DNA of 64,000 nucleotides from Pilimelia anulata (GTDB lineage: Bacteria > Actinomycetota > Actinomycetes > Mycobacteriales > Micromonosporaceae), in contig NZ_BMQB01000001.1 of the NCBI RefSeq assembly GCF_014647895.1, forward strand, positions 1 through 64,000, written 5' to 3'. The notes beneath the pieces are model-generated. The model ran no database searches. It was not told where the DNA came from and worked only from the letters and a program-made list of their open reading frames with translations. The translations under genes were made by a program, and so were the position numbers. Of this stretch, positions 56,421-64,000 are shown in pieces; position 1 is the stretch's first letter; each line of letters begins with the position of its first letter.

Positions 56421-57008
56421 TCAGACCGCCGGCCGGGCGCGGCCCGAGGGGAAGGCGTCGAGCACGCCGGTGCCGGCCAGCGCCCGGGTGAGGTACCAGC
56501 CGCCGACGCCGGCCACCGCCGCGGCGCTGGCGACCACCATGGCCGCGTACGCGACCTGCCACGCGCCGCCCCACGCGGCGTAGAACTGCACCAGGTCGAC
56601 CAGCGCCGCGGCCGCCCCGGCCAGCGCCCCGGCGACGATCGCCACCGGCAGCCGCCACGCGCGGTACGCGGTGGCCGCGAACGCGAACTCCCCGGCGAGG
56701 CCCTGGAACAGCCCGTACACGACGGTGACCAGGCCCCACGGCGAGCCGAGCAGCGCGGAGACGATCGCGGCGAGCAGCTCGCAGTACACGGCCGCGCCGG
56801 GCTTGCGCAGCACCAGCGGCCCGACGACCGCGGGGACCAGCCACACCCCGTAGATCAGCCCGGCGGCCGGCTTGAACCCGGCGAACACCGCGGCGGCCGG
56901 CCCGTTCCACAGCAGGTTCCAGGCCCAGAAGATGACGCCGAACGCCACGCCCAGCACCGAGGCGACCAGGACGTCGACCGTCCGCCAGCGCCGATTGCTC
57001 CGCTCCAC
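56421..57008 (-). CDS. ECF transporter S component, YkoE-like
   Basis: A 195-residue membrane protein with about five or six helices, resembling YkoE, the hydroxymethylpyrimidine/thiamine precursor binder (FGVIFWAWNLLWNG, GVWLVPAVVGPLVLRKPGAAVYCELLAAIVSALLG). With the double ATPase and EcfT it forms the whole transporter. Thiamine-precursor import is inferred from the family. No clear TPP riboswitch (GGCTGAGA and related core) is visible in the 240 bp upstream. TAGCGT around 57096 on the minus strand may be its -10. Confidence 0.8.
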   Translation of the reverse strand: MERSNRRWRTVDVLVASVLGVAFGVIFWAWNLLWNGPAAAVFAGFKPAAGLIYGVWLVPAVVGPLVLRKPGAAVYCELLAAIVSALLGSPWGLVTVVYGLFQGLAGEFAFAATAYRAWRLPVAIVAGALAGAAAALVDLVQFYAAWGGAWQVAYAAMVVASAAAVAGVGGWYLTRALAGTGVLDAFPSGRARPAV

Positions 57009-57236
57009 CCCGGTACTCCGTCCTCGCCCGCCCGATATTTCCGCTGCGTACCCGCCCGGGAGCGGGCGGACGGCCGGCGCGCGTCCGCAGCGACGCTAAC
57101 ACCGCGGGGGCCGCCGGCCGCGGGAGCCGGCCGGACGATCAGTGGACCGGCCGGAACGGAGAGTGGGCAGGGCCGGCCGCACGGGTTAGCCTGGGCTGCC
57201 CCGATCCGCACTATTCCATTGCCGGTCGTCAATCCC

Positions 57237-57242
57237 TAGGAT
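57237..57242 (+). promoter_or_regulatory. -10 box of the permease gene (leaderless type)
   Basis: TAGGAT ends 6 nt before GTG 57249 without a ribosome site in between, so the permease mRNA is probably leaderless. No clear -35 or Zur operator is seen. Confidence 0.55.
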
Positions 57243-57248
57243 CTCGCT

Positions 57249-58280
57249 GTGACCTCCCAGCCCCGGACCGCCCCACCCCCGGACCACCCCGCCGAACCCG
57301 GCCACGCGCACCCCCCGCCGCCGCGGTCCCGGTTCGCGATCGGCTCGGTGGAGATCCTGGCCGCCGTCCTGATCGTGCTGGTCATCTTCAAGAACCCGCT
57401 GTCCGAGCTGCTCTCCGCCCCCGCGCTGGGCACCTGGACCACGGTGTTCGTGTCGGTCATGGTGCAGGCCATGCCGTTCCTGGTGTTCGGCGTGGCGCTG
57501 TCCGCCGTCATCGCCGTGTACGTGCCCCGCTCCTTCTGGGCGAGAGCCCTGCCCAAGCACCCCGCGCTGGCCGTACCGGTGGCCAGCGCCGCCGGGGTCA
57601 TCCTGCCCGGCTGCGAGTGCGGCTCGGTCCCGATCGGCGCCTCGCTGATCCGCCGCGGCGTGACCCCGGCCGCCGCGCTGGCGTTCCTGCTCGCCGCCCC
57701 GGCGATCAACCCGATCGTGCTGACCGCGACCGTGGTGGCGTTCCCGAAGAACCCGGAGATGGCCGTCGGCCGCGGCATCGCCGGCCTGGTCGTCGCCATG
57801 ATCATGGGCTGGCTGTGGACCCGGCTGGGCAAGCAGGAGTGGATCAGGCTGCCGTACCGGCCGGACCTGGAGGGGGCCAGCAGGGCCCGCGCCTTCTGGA
57901 CCGCCGTCCGGCACGACGTCGTGCACGCCGGCGGCTTCCTCGTCATCGGCGCGATGGCCGCGGCCACGATCAACGTGATCGTCCCCGAGCAGTGGCTGCT
58001 CACCCTCGCCGACAACCCGGTGCTGTCGGTGATCGCGCTGGCGCTGCTCGCGGTCCTGCTGTCGATGTGCTCCGAGGCCGACGCGTTCGTCGCCGCCTCG
58101 CTGTCGCAGTTCTCGCTGACCTCGCGGCTCGTCTTCCTCACCGTCGGCCCGATGGTGGACCTCAAGCTCATCTCGATGCAGTCGGGCGTGTTCGGGCGGC
58201 GCTTCGCCGCCCGGTTCGCGCCCACCACGTTCGTCGTGGCCACCCTGGTGGCGGTCGCCGTCGCGGCGATCGTCCTCTAG
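57249..58280 (+). CDS. Permease of the YraQ/ArsP-like (DUF318) family
   Basis: A 343-residue membrane protein with about eight helices. The family signatures are LPGCECGSVPIGASLIRRG (near 120) and SMCSEADAFVAASL (near 275), both Cys-containing and likely to contact a metal. In actinobacteria this permease precedes a TIGR03943 gene and lies near zur, so a role in metal movement is inferred. The N-terminal 30 residues are Pro/His-rich. Start GTG 57249 is fixed by TAGGAT 6 nt upstream. Confidence 0.85.
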   Translation: MTSQPRTAPPPDHPAEPGHAHPPPPRSRFAIGSVEILAAVLIVLVIFKNPLSELLSAPALGTWTTVFVSVMVQAMPFLVFGVALSAVIAVYVPRSFWARALPKHPALAVPVASAAGVILPGCECGSVPIGASLIRRGVTPAAALAFLLAAPAINPIVLTATVVAFPKNPEMAVGRGIAGLVVAMIMGWLWTRLGKQEWIRLPYRPDLEGASRARAFWTAVRHDVVHAGGFLVIGAMAAATINVIVPEQWLLTLADNPVLSVIALALLAVLLSMCSEADAFVAASLSQFSLTSRLVFLTVGPMVDLKLISMQSGVFGRRFAARFAPTTFVVATLVAVAVAAIVL

Positions 58281-58301
58281 GTACCGCGGAAAGGACCGGC
58301 C

Positions 58302-59057
58302 ATGGACAAGCGCGCACAAGGCGTACTGATGCTGCTGCTCGGCGGCGCCCTGCTCCGGGCGACGTTCGGCGACCTGCACCTGCGGTACGTCAAGGAGTCG
58401 CTCGGCCCGTTCCTCATCGCCTCCGGCGCCGTCCTGGTGGTCGCCGGCGCGATGACGCTCTACTACGACCTCTTCCGCAAGGCGGACCCGGTCGCCGACA
58501 ACCCGGAGTGCGCCGACGACGGCCACGGGGACGACGACGGCCACGGCCACCGGGTGCACCGCGAGCCGCGGGTGGCCTGGATGCTGCTGCTGCCCGTCCT
58601 CGGCCTGCTGCTGGTCGCCCCGCCGGCGCTCGGCGCGTACGCCGCCGGCCAGTCCGGCAGCGCGCTGGCCACCCAGCAGCAGTCGGACTTCCCGGCGCTG
58701 CCGCCGGGCGACCCGATCGAGATCGGCGTCGCCGACTACGCCGCCCGGGCGATCTTCGACAAGGGCGTCTCGCTCCAGGGCCGGACGGTCAAGCTGACCG
58801 GGTTCCTCGCCAAGAACCCCGACGGCGGCCAGTACCTGACCCGGATGGTGCTGTCCTGCTGCGCCGCCGACGGCCGCCCGATCAAGGTCGGGCTGGGCGG
58901 CGACGCCCCGGTCGGCCAGGCCGACGACGCCTGGGTCAAGGCCACCGGCGTGTACAGCGACAAGATCGGCACCGACCCGGTGAACAAGTCGCAGATCCCG
59001 TACCTGCAGGTCGCGTCCTGGGAGCCCACGCCCCAGCCGAAGAACCCGTACGAGTGA
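58302..59057 (+). CDS. TIGR03943 family membrane protein, putative metal uptake partner
   Basis: A 251-residue protein with two N-terminal helices, a cytoplasmic or linker stretch rich in His/Asp (DDGHGDDDGHGHRVHRE), a third helix, and an exported domain. The exported domain has CC (near 187) followed by a conserved GVYSDKIG region. The His/Asp stretch could bind metal. The family is found beside DUF318 permeases. The ATG has GGAAAGGACC upstream, 21 nt after the permease stop, so they form an operon. Confidence 0.85.
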   Translation: MDKRAQGVLMLLLGGALLRATFGDLHLRYVKESLGPFLIASGAVLVVAGAMTLYYDLFRKADPVADNPECADDGHGDDDGHGHRVHREPRVAWMLLLPVLGLLLVAPPALGAYAAGQSGSALATQQQSDFPALPPGDPIEIGVADYAARAIFDKGVSLQGRTVKLTGFLAKNPDGGQYLTRMVLSCCAADGRPIKVGLGGDAPVGQADDAWVKATGVYSDKIGTDPVNKSQIPYLQVASWEPTPQPKNPYE

Positions 59058-59223
59058 GGGTGACGGCCGCGCCTACCCGGCGGTAGCCTGGGGGGAGCAC
59101 CGACCGGCCCGGAGCGGGCCGGATACGCCCGCGGCGCGGTCCCGGGCGCGGGCGGGCCGACCCCTCACGGCGCCCGGCGGGTGCACGGGGCCGCGCGGCG
59201 GAGCCGCCGAAAGGGGCTCGGCC

Positions 59224-61164
59224 GTGACCACGATGCGCGAGAGACCGGAAGCCGCCACCACCGCCGGGGCCAGCGCCGCCGAGGCGCGCCGGGTCGCCGA
59301 GGCCGCCCGGCAGGCCGACTGGGACCGGCAGAGCTTCGGCCGGGACCTGTTCCTCGGCCGGCTGCGCCTCCCCCTGATCGACCCGCTGCCCGCGCCCGCC
59401 GACAACCCGCGGGCCGCGGCGTTCCTGGCCGACCTGGCCGCGTTCGCCCGGGACCGGGTCGACGGCGCCCGGATCGAGGCCGACGCCCGCATCCCCGACG
59501 ACGTACTCGCCGGCCTGGCCGAGCTGGGCGCGTTCGGCATGAAGATCGACCCGGCGTACGGCGGGCTGGGGCTCAGCCACGGCGACTACTGCCGGGCGCT
59601 CATGCTCGTCGGCTCGGCCAGCCCGGCGATCGGCGCGCTGCTGTCCGCGCACCAGTCGATCGGCGTGCCGCAGCCGCTCAAGCTGTTCGGCACCGAGGCG
59701 CAGAAGAAGGCGTACCTGCCCCGGCTCGCCGCCGGCGCGATCTCCGCGTTCCTGCTCACCGAGCCCGACGTCGGCTCGGACCCGGCCCGGCTCGCCACCA
59801 CCGCCACTCCCACGCCCGACGGGGCGGGGTACCGGCTGTCCGGGGTGAAGCTGTGGGCCACCAACGGCACCCTCGCCGACCTGCTCGTCGTGATGGCCCG
59901 GGTGCCCGCCGGCCCCGGCCACCGGGGCGGGATCACCGCGTTCGTCGTCGAGGCCGACGCCCCCGGCATCACCGTGGCCCGGCGCAACGCGTTCCTCGGC
60001 CTGCGCGGGCTGGAGAACAGCCTGACCCGGTTCGACGACGTGTACGTACCGCGGGCCAACGTCATCGGCGCCGAGGGCCTGGGCCTGCGGATCGCCCTGA
60101 CCACGCTGAACACCGGCCGGCTGTCGCTGCCCGCGATGTGCGTCGGCGCCGGCAAGTGGGCGCTGTCGGTGGCCCGGCAGTGGTCGGCCCAGCGGGTCCA
60201 GTGGGGACAGCCGGTCGGCGCGCACGACGCCGTCGCCGGCAAGCTCGCGTTCATCGCGGCGTCGACGTTCGGCATGGAGGCCATGCTGGACGTCTGCTGC
60301 CGGCTCGCCGACGAGGACCGGGCCGACATCCGGATCGAGGCCGCGCTGATCAAGCTGTCCGCCAGCGAGCTGGCCTGGCGCGTCGCCGACGAGCTGATCC
60401 AGATCCGCGGCGGCCGCGGGTACGAGACCGCCGACTCGCTGGCCGCCCGCGGCGAGCGCCCGATCGCCGCCGAGCAGCTCCTGCGCGACCTGCGGATCAA
60501 CCGGATCTTCGAGGGCTCCACCGAGATCATGCACCTGCTCATCGCCCGCGAGGCGGTCGACGCCCACCTGGCCGTGGCCGGCGACCTGATCGACCCGGCC
60601 GCCGACCCGGCCCGCAAGGCCCGGGCCGGCGCCAGGGCGGGCGCGTTCTACGCCCGCTGGCTGCCCACCCTGGTCGCGGGGCCGGGCAGCACCCCGCTGG
60701 CGTACGGCCGGTACGGCCCGCTCGCCGGGCACCTGCGCTGGGCCGAGCGGGCGGCCCGCCGGCTGGCCCGGGCGACGTTCGCGGCGATGAGCCGGTGGCG
60801 CGGCGGGCTGGAGCGGCGACAGCGGTTCCTCGGCCGGCTGGTGGACATCGGGGCCGAGCTGTTCGGCGTCGCCGCGGCGTGCGTGCGGGCCCGCGAGCTG
60901 CACGCCACCGACCCGACGGCGGTGGAGCTGGCGGACCTGTTCTGCCGCCAGGCCAGGGCGCGGGCGGAGGTGCTGTTCGCGCAGCTCTGGCACAACACCG
61001 ACGCGGCGGACGCGCGGGCGGCGACGGCCATCCTCGCCGGCCGGTACCTCGGCCTGGAGGACGGCGTGCTGCCGCCCCCGGCCGACGGCGAGTGGGTGAG
61101 CACCGGCCCGTCCGACGCCCCCGACATCCGCCGCCGACGCCCCGCCCGGCCGCCGGGGGCTTGA
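59224..61164 (+). CDS. Acyl-CoA dehydrogenase family protein with extended C-terminus
   Basis: An FAD-dependent oxidation enzyme for acyl-CoA thioesters. The 646-residue chain has the N-terminal alpha and middle beta domains (LLTEPDVGSDPARLATTATP) and the C-terminal alpha domain with IFEGSTEIMHLLIAREA (catalytic Glu). An extra helical domain of about 150 residues follows. That layout is VLCAD-like. The GTG is chosen by fit to family. The weak TAGCCT at about 59083 might be a -10. It is an unexpected neighbour between the metal genes and zur. Confidence 0.88.
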   Translation: MTTMRERPEAATTAGASAAEARRVAEAARQADWDRQSFGRDLFLGRLRLPLIDPLPAPADNPRAAAFLADLAAFARDRVDGARIEADARIPDDVLAGLAELGAFGMKIDPAYGGLGLSHGDYCRALMLVGSASPAIGALLSAHQSIGVPQPLKLFGTEAQKKAYLPRLAAGAISAFLLTEPDVGSDPARLATTATPTPDGAGYRLSGVKLWATNGTLADLLVVMARVPAGPGHRGGITAFVVEADAPGITVARRNAFLGLRGLENSLTRFDDVYVPRANVIGAEGLGLRIALTTLNTGRLSLPAMCVGAGKWALSVARQWSAQRVQWGQPVGAHDAVAGKLAFIAASTFGMEAMLDVCCRLADEDRADIRIEAALIKLSASELAWRVADELIQIRGGRGYETADSLAARGERPIAAEQLLRDLRINRIFEGSTEIMHLLIAREAVDAHLAVAGDLIDPAADPARKARAGARAGAFYARWLPTLVAGPGSTPLAYGRYGPLAGHLRWAERAARRLARATFAAMSRWRGGLERRQRFLGRLVDIGAELFGVAAACVRARELHATDPTAVELADLFCRQARARAEVLFAQLWHNTDAADARAATAILAGRYLGLEDGVLPPPADGEWVSTGPSDAPDIRRRRPARPPGA

Positions 61165-61264
61165 CCGAACGGTCCAGAATGGAGCGAGCGCGGTCGATCC
61201 GCCGGGCACCGCACCGGGAGCCCGGCCGGGCCGGCGCGCGGCATCGGCGACGGGGGAGCAAGGG

Positions 61265-61699
61265 ATGAATCGAACGGCACGTGCCGGCCTTGCCGGACTC
61301 CTGGCGGCGGCGCTCGCCGCGCTGACCGCCTGCACCGGCGCCCGGCCGGTCGGCGCGGACACCCTCCCGGCGGATACGCCCGAGCGGGCCGCCGCCCGGG
61401 CGGCGCACGTGTTCGCCGGCACGATCCTGCAACGGCTGGCCGACGCCGACCGCGGCGGCCGGCGCTGGCTGCTGTACCGGGTCCGGGTCGACCGGCTGCT
61501 CAAGGGCTCGCTGAACCCGCTGGTGGACGTGGCCCGCCCGGTCGGCAGCCCCGGCGAGCTGGCGGTCGGCCGCAAGTATGTGCTGATCAGCAGCGGGGCG
61601 CGGGAGACGTGGCAGGAGGTACCGGCGACCTTCACCCCGCCGTCGGCCGACGCGGCCACCGTGAAGCGCTTCACCGAGGCCGTCGCCGAACACGGCTGA
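61265..61699 (+). CDS. Small lipoprotein
   Basis: A 144-residue protein with a basic start, a hydrophobic Ala/Leu stretch and lipobox ALTAC (Cys at about 23). The mature part is a beta-rich domain of about 100 residues (HVFAGTILQRL, WLLYRVRVDRLLKG, GRKYVLISSG), which resembles small OB-like lipoproteins. The function is unknown. The ATG has GGGGGAGC upstream. It is transcribed after the dehydrogenase gene with a 100-nt gap. Confidence 0.7.
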   Translation: MNRTARAGLAGLLAAALAALTACTGARPVGADTLPADTPERAAARAAHVFAGTILQRLADADRGGRRWLLYRVRVDRLLKGSLNPLVDVARPVGSPGELAVGRKYVLISSGARETWQEVPATFTPPSADAATVKRFTEAVAEHG

Positions 61700-61708
61700 C
61701 CCGCCCGG

Positions 61709-61736
61709 CACCGGCCCCGATGCCCGCGGGCCGGTG
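61709..61736. terminator. Hairpin between the lipoprotein and zur
   Basis: CACCGGCCC (61709-61717) and GGGCCGGTG (61728-61736) form a 9-bp stem between convergent genes. Confidence 0.6.
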
Positions 61737-61778
61737 ATCACCCCCGGGTGTCCGCGGGCAGGGGCCGGGCGGCGGGGG

Positions 61779-62165
61779 TCAGCAGTTCGGGCAGGTGCCG
61801 AAGATCTCCAGGGTGTGGCTGACGTCGCGGAAGCCGTGCTCGCCCGCGACCCGCTCCGCCCACCGCTCCACCGTCGGCCCCGCCACCTCCACCGTCCGGC
61901 CGCACGTGCGGCAGACGAGGTGGTGGTGGTGGCCGTCGCTGCACCGCCGGTAGAGCTGCTCCGCGCCGGGGAGCTGCATCACGTCGATCTCGCTGGCGTC
62001 GGCGAGCGCCTGGAGCGTCCGGTACACCGTGGTCAGGCCCACCCGCTCGCCGCGGGCGCGCAGCATGGCGTGCAGCTCCTGGGCGCTGTGGAAGCCCTCC
62101 ACCTCGGCCAGCAGCGCGCTGACCGCACTGCGCTGGCGCGTGTTGCGCACCCCGGTCCCGCTCAT
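61779..62165 (-). CDS. zur: Fur family regulator, probably Zur
   Basis: A 128-residue metal-sensing repressor. It has a winged helix (HSAQELHAMLRARGERVGLTTVYRTLQALAD), a metal-binding CSDGHHHHLVCRTCGRTVEV and C-terminal HTLEIFGTCPNC with the structural zinc CxxC pairs. Position next to znuBC supports Zur rather than Fur. It overlaps the ArsR gene by 4 bp, so the two regulators are co-transcribed. Confidence 0.9.
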   Translation of the reverse strand: MSGTGVRNTRQRSAVSALLAEVEGFHSAQELHAMLRARGERVGLTTVYRTLQALADASEIDVMQLPGAEQLYRRCSDGHHHHLVCRTCGRTVEVAGPTVERWAERVAGEHGFRDVSHTLEIFGTCPNC

Positions 62166-62482
62166 GCCCGATCCTCCCGTACGTGGCTCACCGCGTCCGC
62201 CACGATGTGCGCGATGTGCTCGTCGACCAGCGAGTACGCGATCTCCCGGCCGCTGCGCGTCCCCCGGACCACGCCCGCCCGGCGCAGCACGCGCAGGTGC
62301 TGCGAGACCAGCGGCTGGGTCACGCCGACCGCGTCGACCAGCTCGTGCACGCAGCGCGAGCCGGACGCCGCCAGCTCCGTCACGATCGCCACCCGGGTGG
62401 GCGAGGCGAGCGCGCGCAGCAGCTCGCTGGCGGCCCGGTAACCGGTGTCGCCGTCGACGGGCGCTGCTCCGGCCACGGTCAT
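62162..62482 (-). CDS. ArsR/SmtB family metal sensor
   Basis: A 106-residue winged-helix repressor. The recognition helix is QPLVSQHLRVLRRAG. In the last helix the pattern D-x-H-x10-H-x2-E (VDEHIAHIVADAVSHVRE) matches the alpha-5 zinc site of SmtB/CzrA-type sensors, so it likely responds to excess zinc. Its stop overlaps the zur ATG. ATG 62482 lies 6 nt from the -10-like TACGGT. Confidence 0.9.
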   Translation of the reverse strand: MTVAGAAPVDGDTGYRAASELLRALASPTRVAIVTELAASGSRCVHELVDAVGVTQPLVSQHLRVLRRAGVVRGTRSGREIAYSLVDEHIAHIVADAVSHVREDRA

Positions 62483-62488
62483 GATTCC

Positions 62489-62503
62489 ACCGTAGCCAAC
62501 GGT
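62489..62503 (-). promoter_or_regulatory. Promoter/operator candidate of the arsR-zur operon
   Basis: On the minus strand ACCGT-TGGCT-ACGGT is a 5-5-5 inverted repeat, and its right arm is part of the -10 TACGGT, 6 nt before ATG 62482. It could be an operator for either regulator. The pairing is short, so this is tentative. Confidence 0.35.
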
Positions 62504-62540
62504 GCGGCCAGCGTACCGAGCCAGGGCCGCGGGTCCCGGA

Positions 62541-63386
62541 TCACCGCGGCCCGGCGCGCCGCGCCGCGCCGCCGCGGCCGATCCGGCGGGTGACGGCGGC
62601 GGCGACCGCGACCGCGACGAAAGCCGCGATGGCGACCATCACGATCGTCGCGCCGGGGGCGGTGTCGGCGTGCCAGGAGACCGTGACGCCGGCGGCGGCC
62701 GCGAGCAGGCCGACCGCCATCGCGCCGTACAGGGTGGCCCGGAAGCCGCGGGCGACCTGCTGCGCGGTGGCGACCGGGACGACCATCAGCGCGCTGACCA
62801 GCAGCAGCCCGACGGCCCGCATGGCGATGGTGACCGTGACGGCGGTGGTGACGGCGAGCAGCAGGTTCAGCGTCCGGACCGGCAGGCCGGCGACCCGGGC
62901 GAACTCCTCGTCGTGGCAGACGGCGAACAGCGCCGGCCGCAGCAGCAGCATCGCCGCCAGGACGGCCGCGCCGAGGCCGGCGATCAGCGCCAGGTCGCGG
63001 TCGGAGACGGTGCCCAGCGAGCCGAACAGGTACGACAGCAGGTTCCCCCCGCCGGACCGCCCGGCGGCGCCGACCAGCAGCACGCCGCCGGCGATGCCGC
63101 CGTAGAAGAGGACGGCCAGGGCCAGGTCGCCGGGGGTGCGGCCGCGCTCGCGGACCAGCTCGACGCCGACCGCGCAGGCGGCGGAGACGAGCACCGCGGC
63201 GAGGACGGGGGACTGGTTCAGCAGCAGGCCGACGCCGACGCCGGTGAGGGCGACGTGGCCGATGCCGTCGCCGATCATCGACATCCGCCGCTGCACCAGG
63301 TACGTGCCCAGGGTCGGCGCGGACAGGCCGATGATCGCGGCGCCGAGCAGCGCCCGCAGCATCAGGTCGGAGGCGAAGAGGGTCAC
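62541..63386 (-). CDS. znuB: Zinc/manganese ABC transporter permease (ZnuB/AdcB-type)
   Basis: A 281-residue membrane protein of the ABC-3 family with about eight helices. It has the characteristic [27 protein letters not shown], the [22 protein letters not shown] region and a [10 protein letters not shown] loop. It imports zinc (by context). The GTG start overlaps the znuC stop by 4 bp. Confidence 0.92.
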   Translation of the reverse strand: MTLFASDLMLRALLGAAIIGLSAPTLGTYLVQRRMSMIGDGIGHVALTGVGVGLLLNQSPVLAAVLVSAACAVGVELVRERGRTPGDLALAVLFYGGIAGGVLLVGAAGRSGGGNLLSYLFGSLGTVSDRDLALIAGLGAAVLAAMLLLRPALFAVCHDEEFARVAGLPVRTLNLLLAVTTAVTVTIAMRAVGLLLVSALMVVPVATAQQVARGFRATLYGAMAVGLLAAAAGVTVSWHADTAPGATIVMVAIAAFVAVAVAAAVTRRIGRGGAARRAGPR

Positions 63387-64000
63387 CGGTGCGGCTCCGT
63401 CCCGTTGGCCGGCCCGTGCGGGTGGACGTGCTCGCCGGGGTCGTCGGGCACCGCCCCGTCGTGGGCGATGCCGCCGTCACGGACGACCAGCGCCCGGGTC
63501 AGCAGCGGGCGCAGCGGCCCGGCCTCGTGCAGCACGACCACGACGGTCCCGCCGCCGGCGGCGAAGCCGCGCAGGGCGCCGGCGAACGCCTCCTGGCTGG
63601 CCGCGTCCACCCCGGCGGTGGGCTCGTCGAGGACGAGCAGCTCGGGGCGGCCGACGAGCGCCCGGGCGATCAGCGTGCGCTGCTGCTGCCCGCCGGAGAG
63701 CGTGCCGACCGGGTCGCGGGCCCGGTCGGCGAGGCCCACCTCGGCCAGCGCGGCGGCGACGGCGGCCCCGTCCCCGCGCCCGTACGGGCGCAGCACCCCG
63801 CGCCGGGCGAGCAGCCCGGCGGCGACCACCTCGGCCACGGTCGCCGGGACGCCGCTGCCGGCGCCGAGCCGCTGCGGCACGTACCCGAGCCGGTGCCACT
63901 GCCGGAACCGGCGCAGCGGCGCCCCGAACAGCCGGACCGTCCCCGCGGCGGCGGGGATCAGTCCCAGCGCCGCGCGGACGAGGGTGGACTTGCCGGAGCC
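63383..64000 (-). CDS. znuC: Zinc ABC transporter ATPase, 5' end outside the window
   Basis: At least 206 residues are in the window. The chain enters at the Walker A (GSGKST) and contains [21 protein letters not shown] and the H-loop VVVVLHEAG. The final 25 residues are His-rich ([15 protein letters not shown]), which could store or sense zinc. The start codon and the first part lie beyond 64000. A znuA binding-protein gene would be expected further right. Confidence 0.9.
   Translation of the reverse strand, partial: GSGKSTLVRAALGLIPAAAGTVRLFGAPLRRFRQWHRLGYVPQRLGAGSGVPATVAEVVAAGLLARRGVLRPYGRGDGAAVAAALAEVGLADRARDPVGTLSGGQQQRTLIARALVGRPELLVLDEPTAGVDAASQEAFAGALRGFAAGGGTVVVVLHEAGPLRPLLTRALVVRDGGIAHDGAVPDDPGEHVHPHGPANGTEPHR

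Noticed and set aside
57009..57248. TPP riboswitch upstream of the YkoE-like gene
   Set aside because: I looked for the conserved core elements on the minus strand and did not find them. Only generic GC hairpins are present.

Overview
The window is a stretch of core chromosome from a very high-GC actinobacterium. GTG and TTG starts are common, third codon positions are almost all G or C, and the gene order (valS-folC; radical-SAM pair, RNase E/G, rplU-rpmA-obg; nadD-rsfS; comEA-comEC-holA; rpsT/lepA; hemW; hrcA-dnaJ; phoH-ybeY-corC-era-recO-uppS; zur) is the standard actinobacterial order. Family-specific hypotheticals (11673-11942, 17963-18217, the N-terminus at 31620) look like those of Micromonosporaceae. 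That placement is an inference from gene content and was not computed.

Layout. 1-63 is the 3' end of a 5S rRNA, so an rRNA operon ends at the left edge, closed by a perfect UUCG-loop terminator. 209-7406 carries valS, folC, a DUF4233 membrane protein, an unusual membrane/VOC fusion on the minus strand, and ndk. 7478-8778 is a tandem pair of secreted DUF4360 proteins. 9010-21454 holds an acyltransferase, the split TIGR03960/TIGR03936 pair, RNase E/G, rplU, rpmA and obg, with about 2.3 kb of extra genes (HTH, NUDIX, triple-zinc-ribbon-like secreted protein) wedged between the radical-SAM pair. 21505-26454 has an 11-copy 7-bp repeat, a beta-propeller-like lipoprotein, an HTH gene with a LexA-like box, radC, nadD, rsfS, a phosphatase and a lipoprotein. 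26534-33632 is the DNA-uptake segment comEA-comEC plus holA and a large repeat-expanded protein. Two exact DnaA boxes stand in front of comEA. 33884-44481 covers rpsT, lepA, a GlsB-type stress protein, a lysozyme-fold protein, an enoyl-CoA hydratase, hemW, a DUF4870 protein and the CIRCE-controlled hrcA-dnaJ-rsmE-HIT run. 44478-52523 is serine hydrolase, phoH, ybeY, a CNNM/CorC protein with an in-frame amber codon, an M23 peptidase, era, recO and uppS. 52542-57008 is an antiporter and a minus-strand ECF vitamin transporter (T, fused double ATPase, YkoE-like S). 57249-64000 looks like a metal-homeostasis (zinc) region: permease plus TIGR03943 protein, then zur, an ArsR zinc sensor, znuB and znuC (cut by the right edge), with an acyl-CoA dehydrogenase and a lipoprotein in between.

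Two themes cut across the genes. First, many genes start directly behind a TANNNT-type -10 box with a constant 6-7 nt gap and no Shine-Dalgarno sequence. This points to leaderless transcripts and fixes several starts. Second, several housekeeping proteins (ValRS, Obg, RsfS, RNase E/G, ComEA and the gene after holA) carry long low-complexity additions. Some of these are visibly built from short in-frame tandem DNA repeats of 24, 27 or 42 bp.

I saw no insertion sequences, prophage, CRISPR arrays, tRNA genes or biosynthetic gene clusters. I do not see a clearly new multi-gene system. The most unusual items are the repeat-expanded protein after holA, the DnaA boxes at comEA, the LexA-like box at the HTH gene beside radC, and the amber codon in the CNNM/CorC gene.
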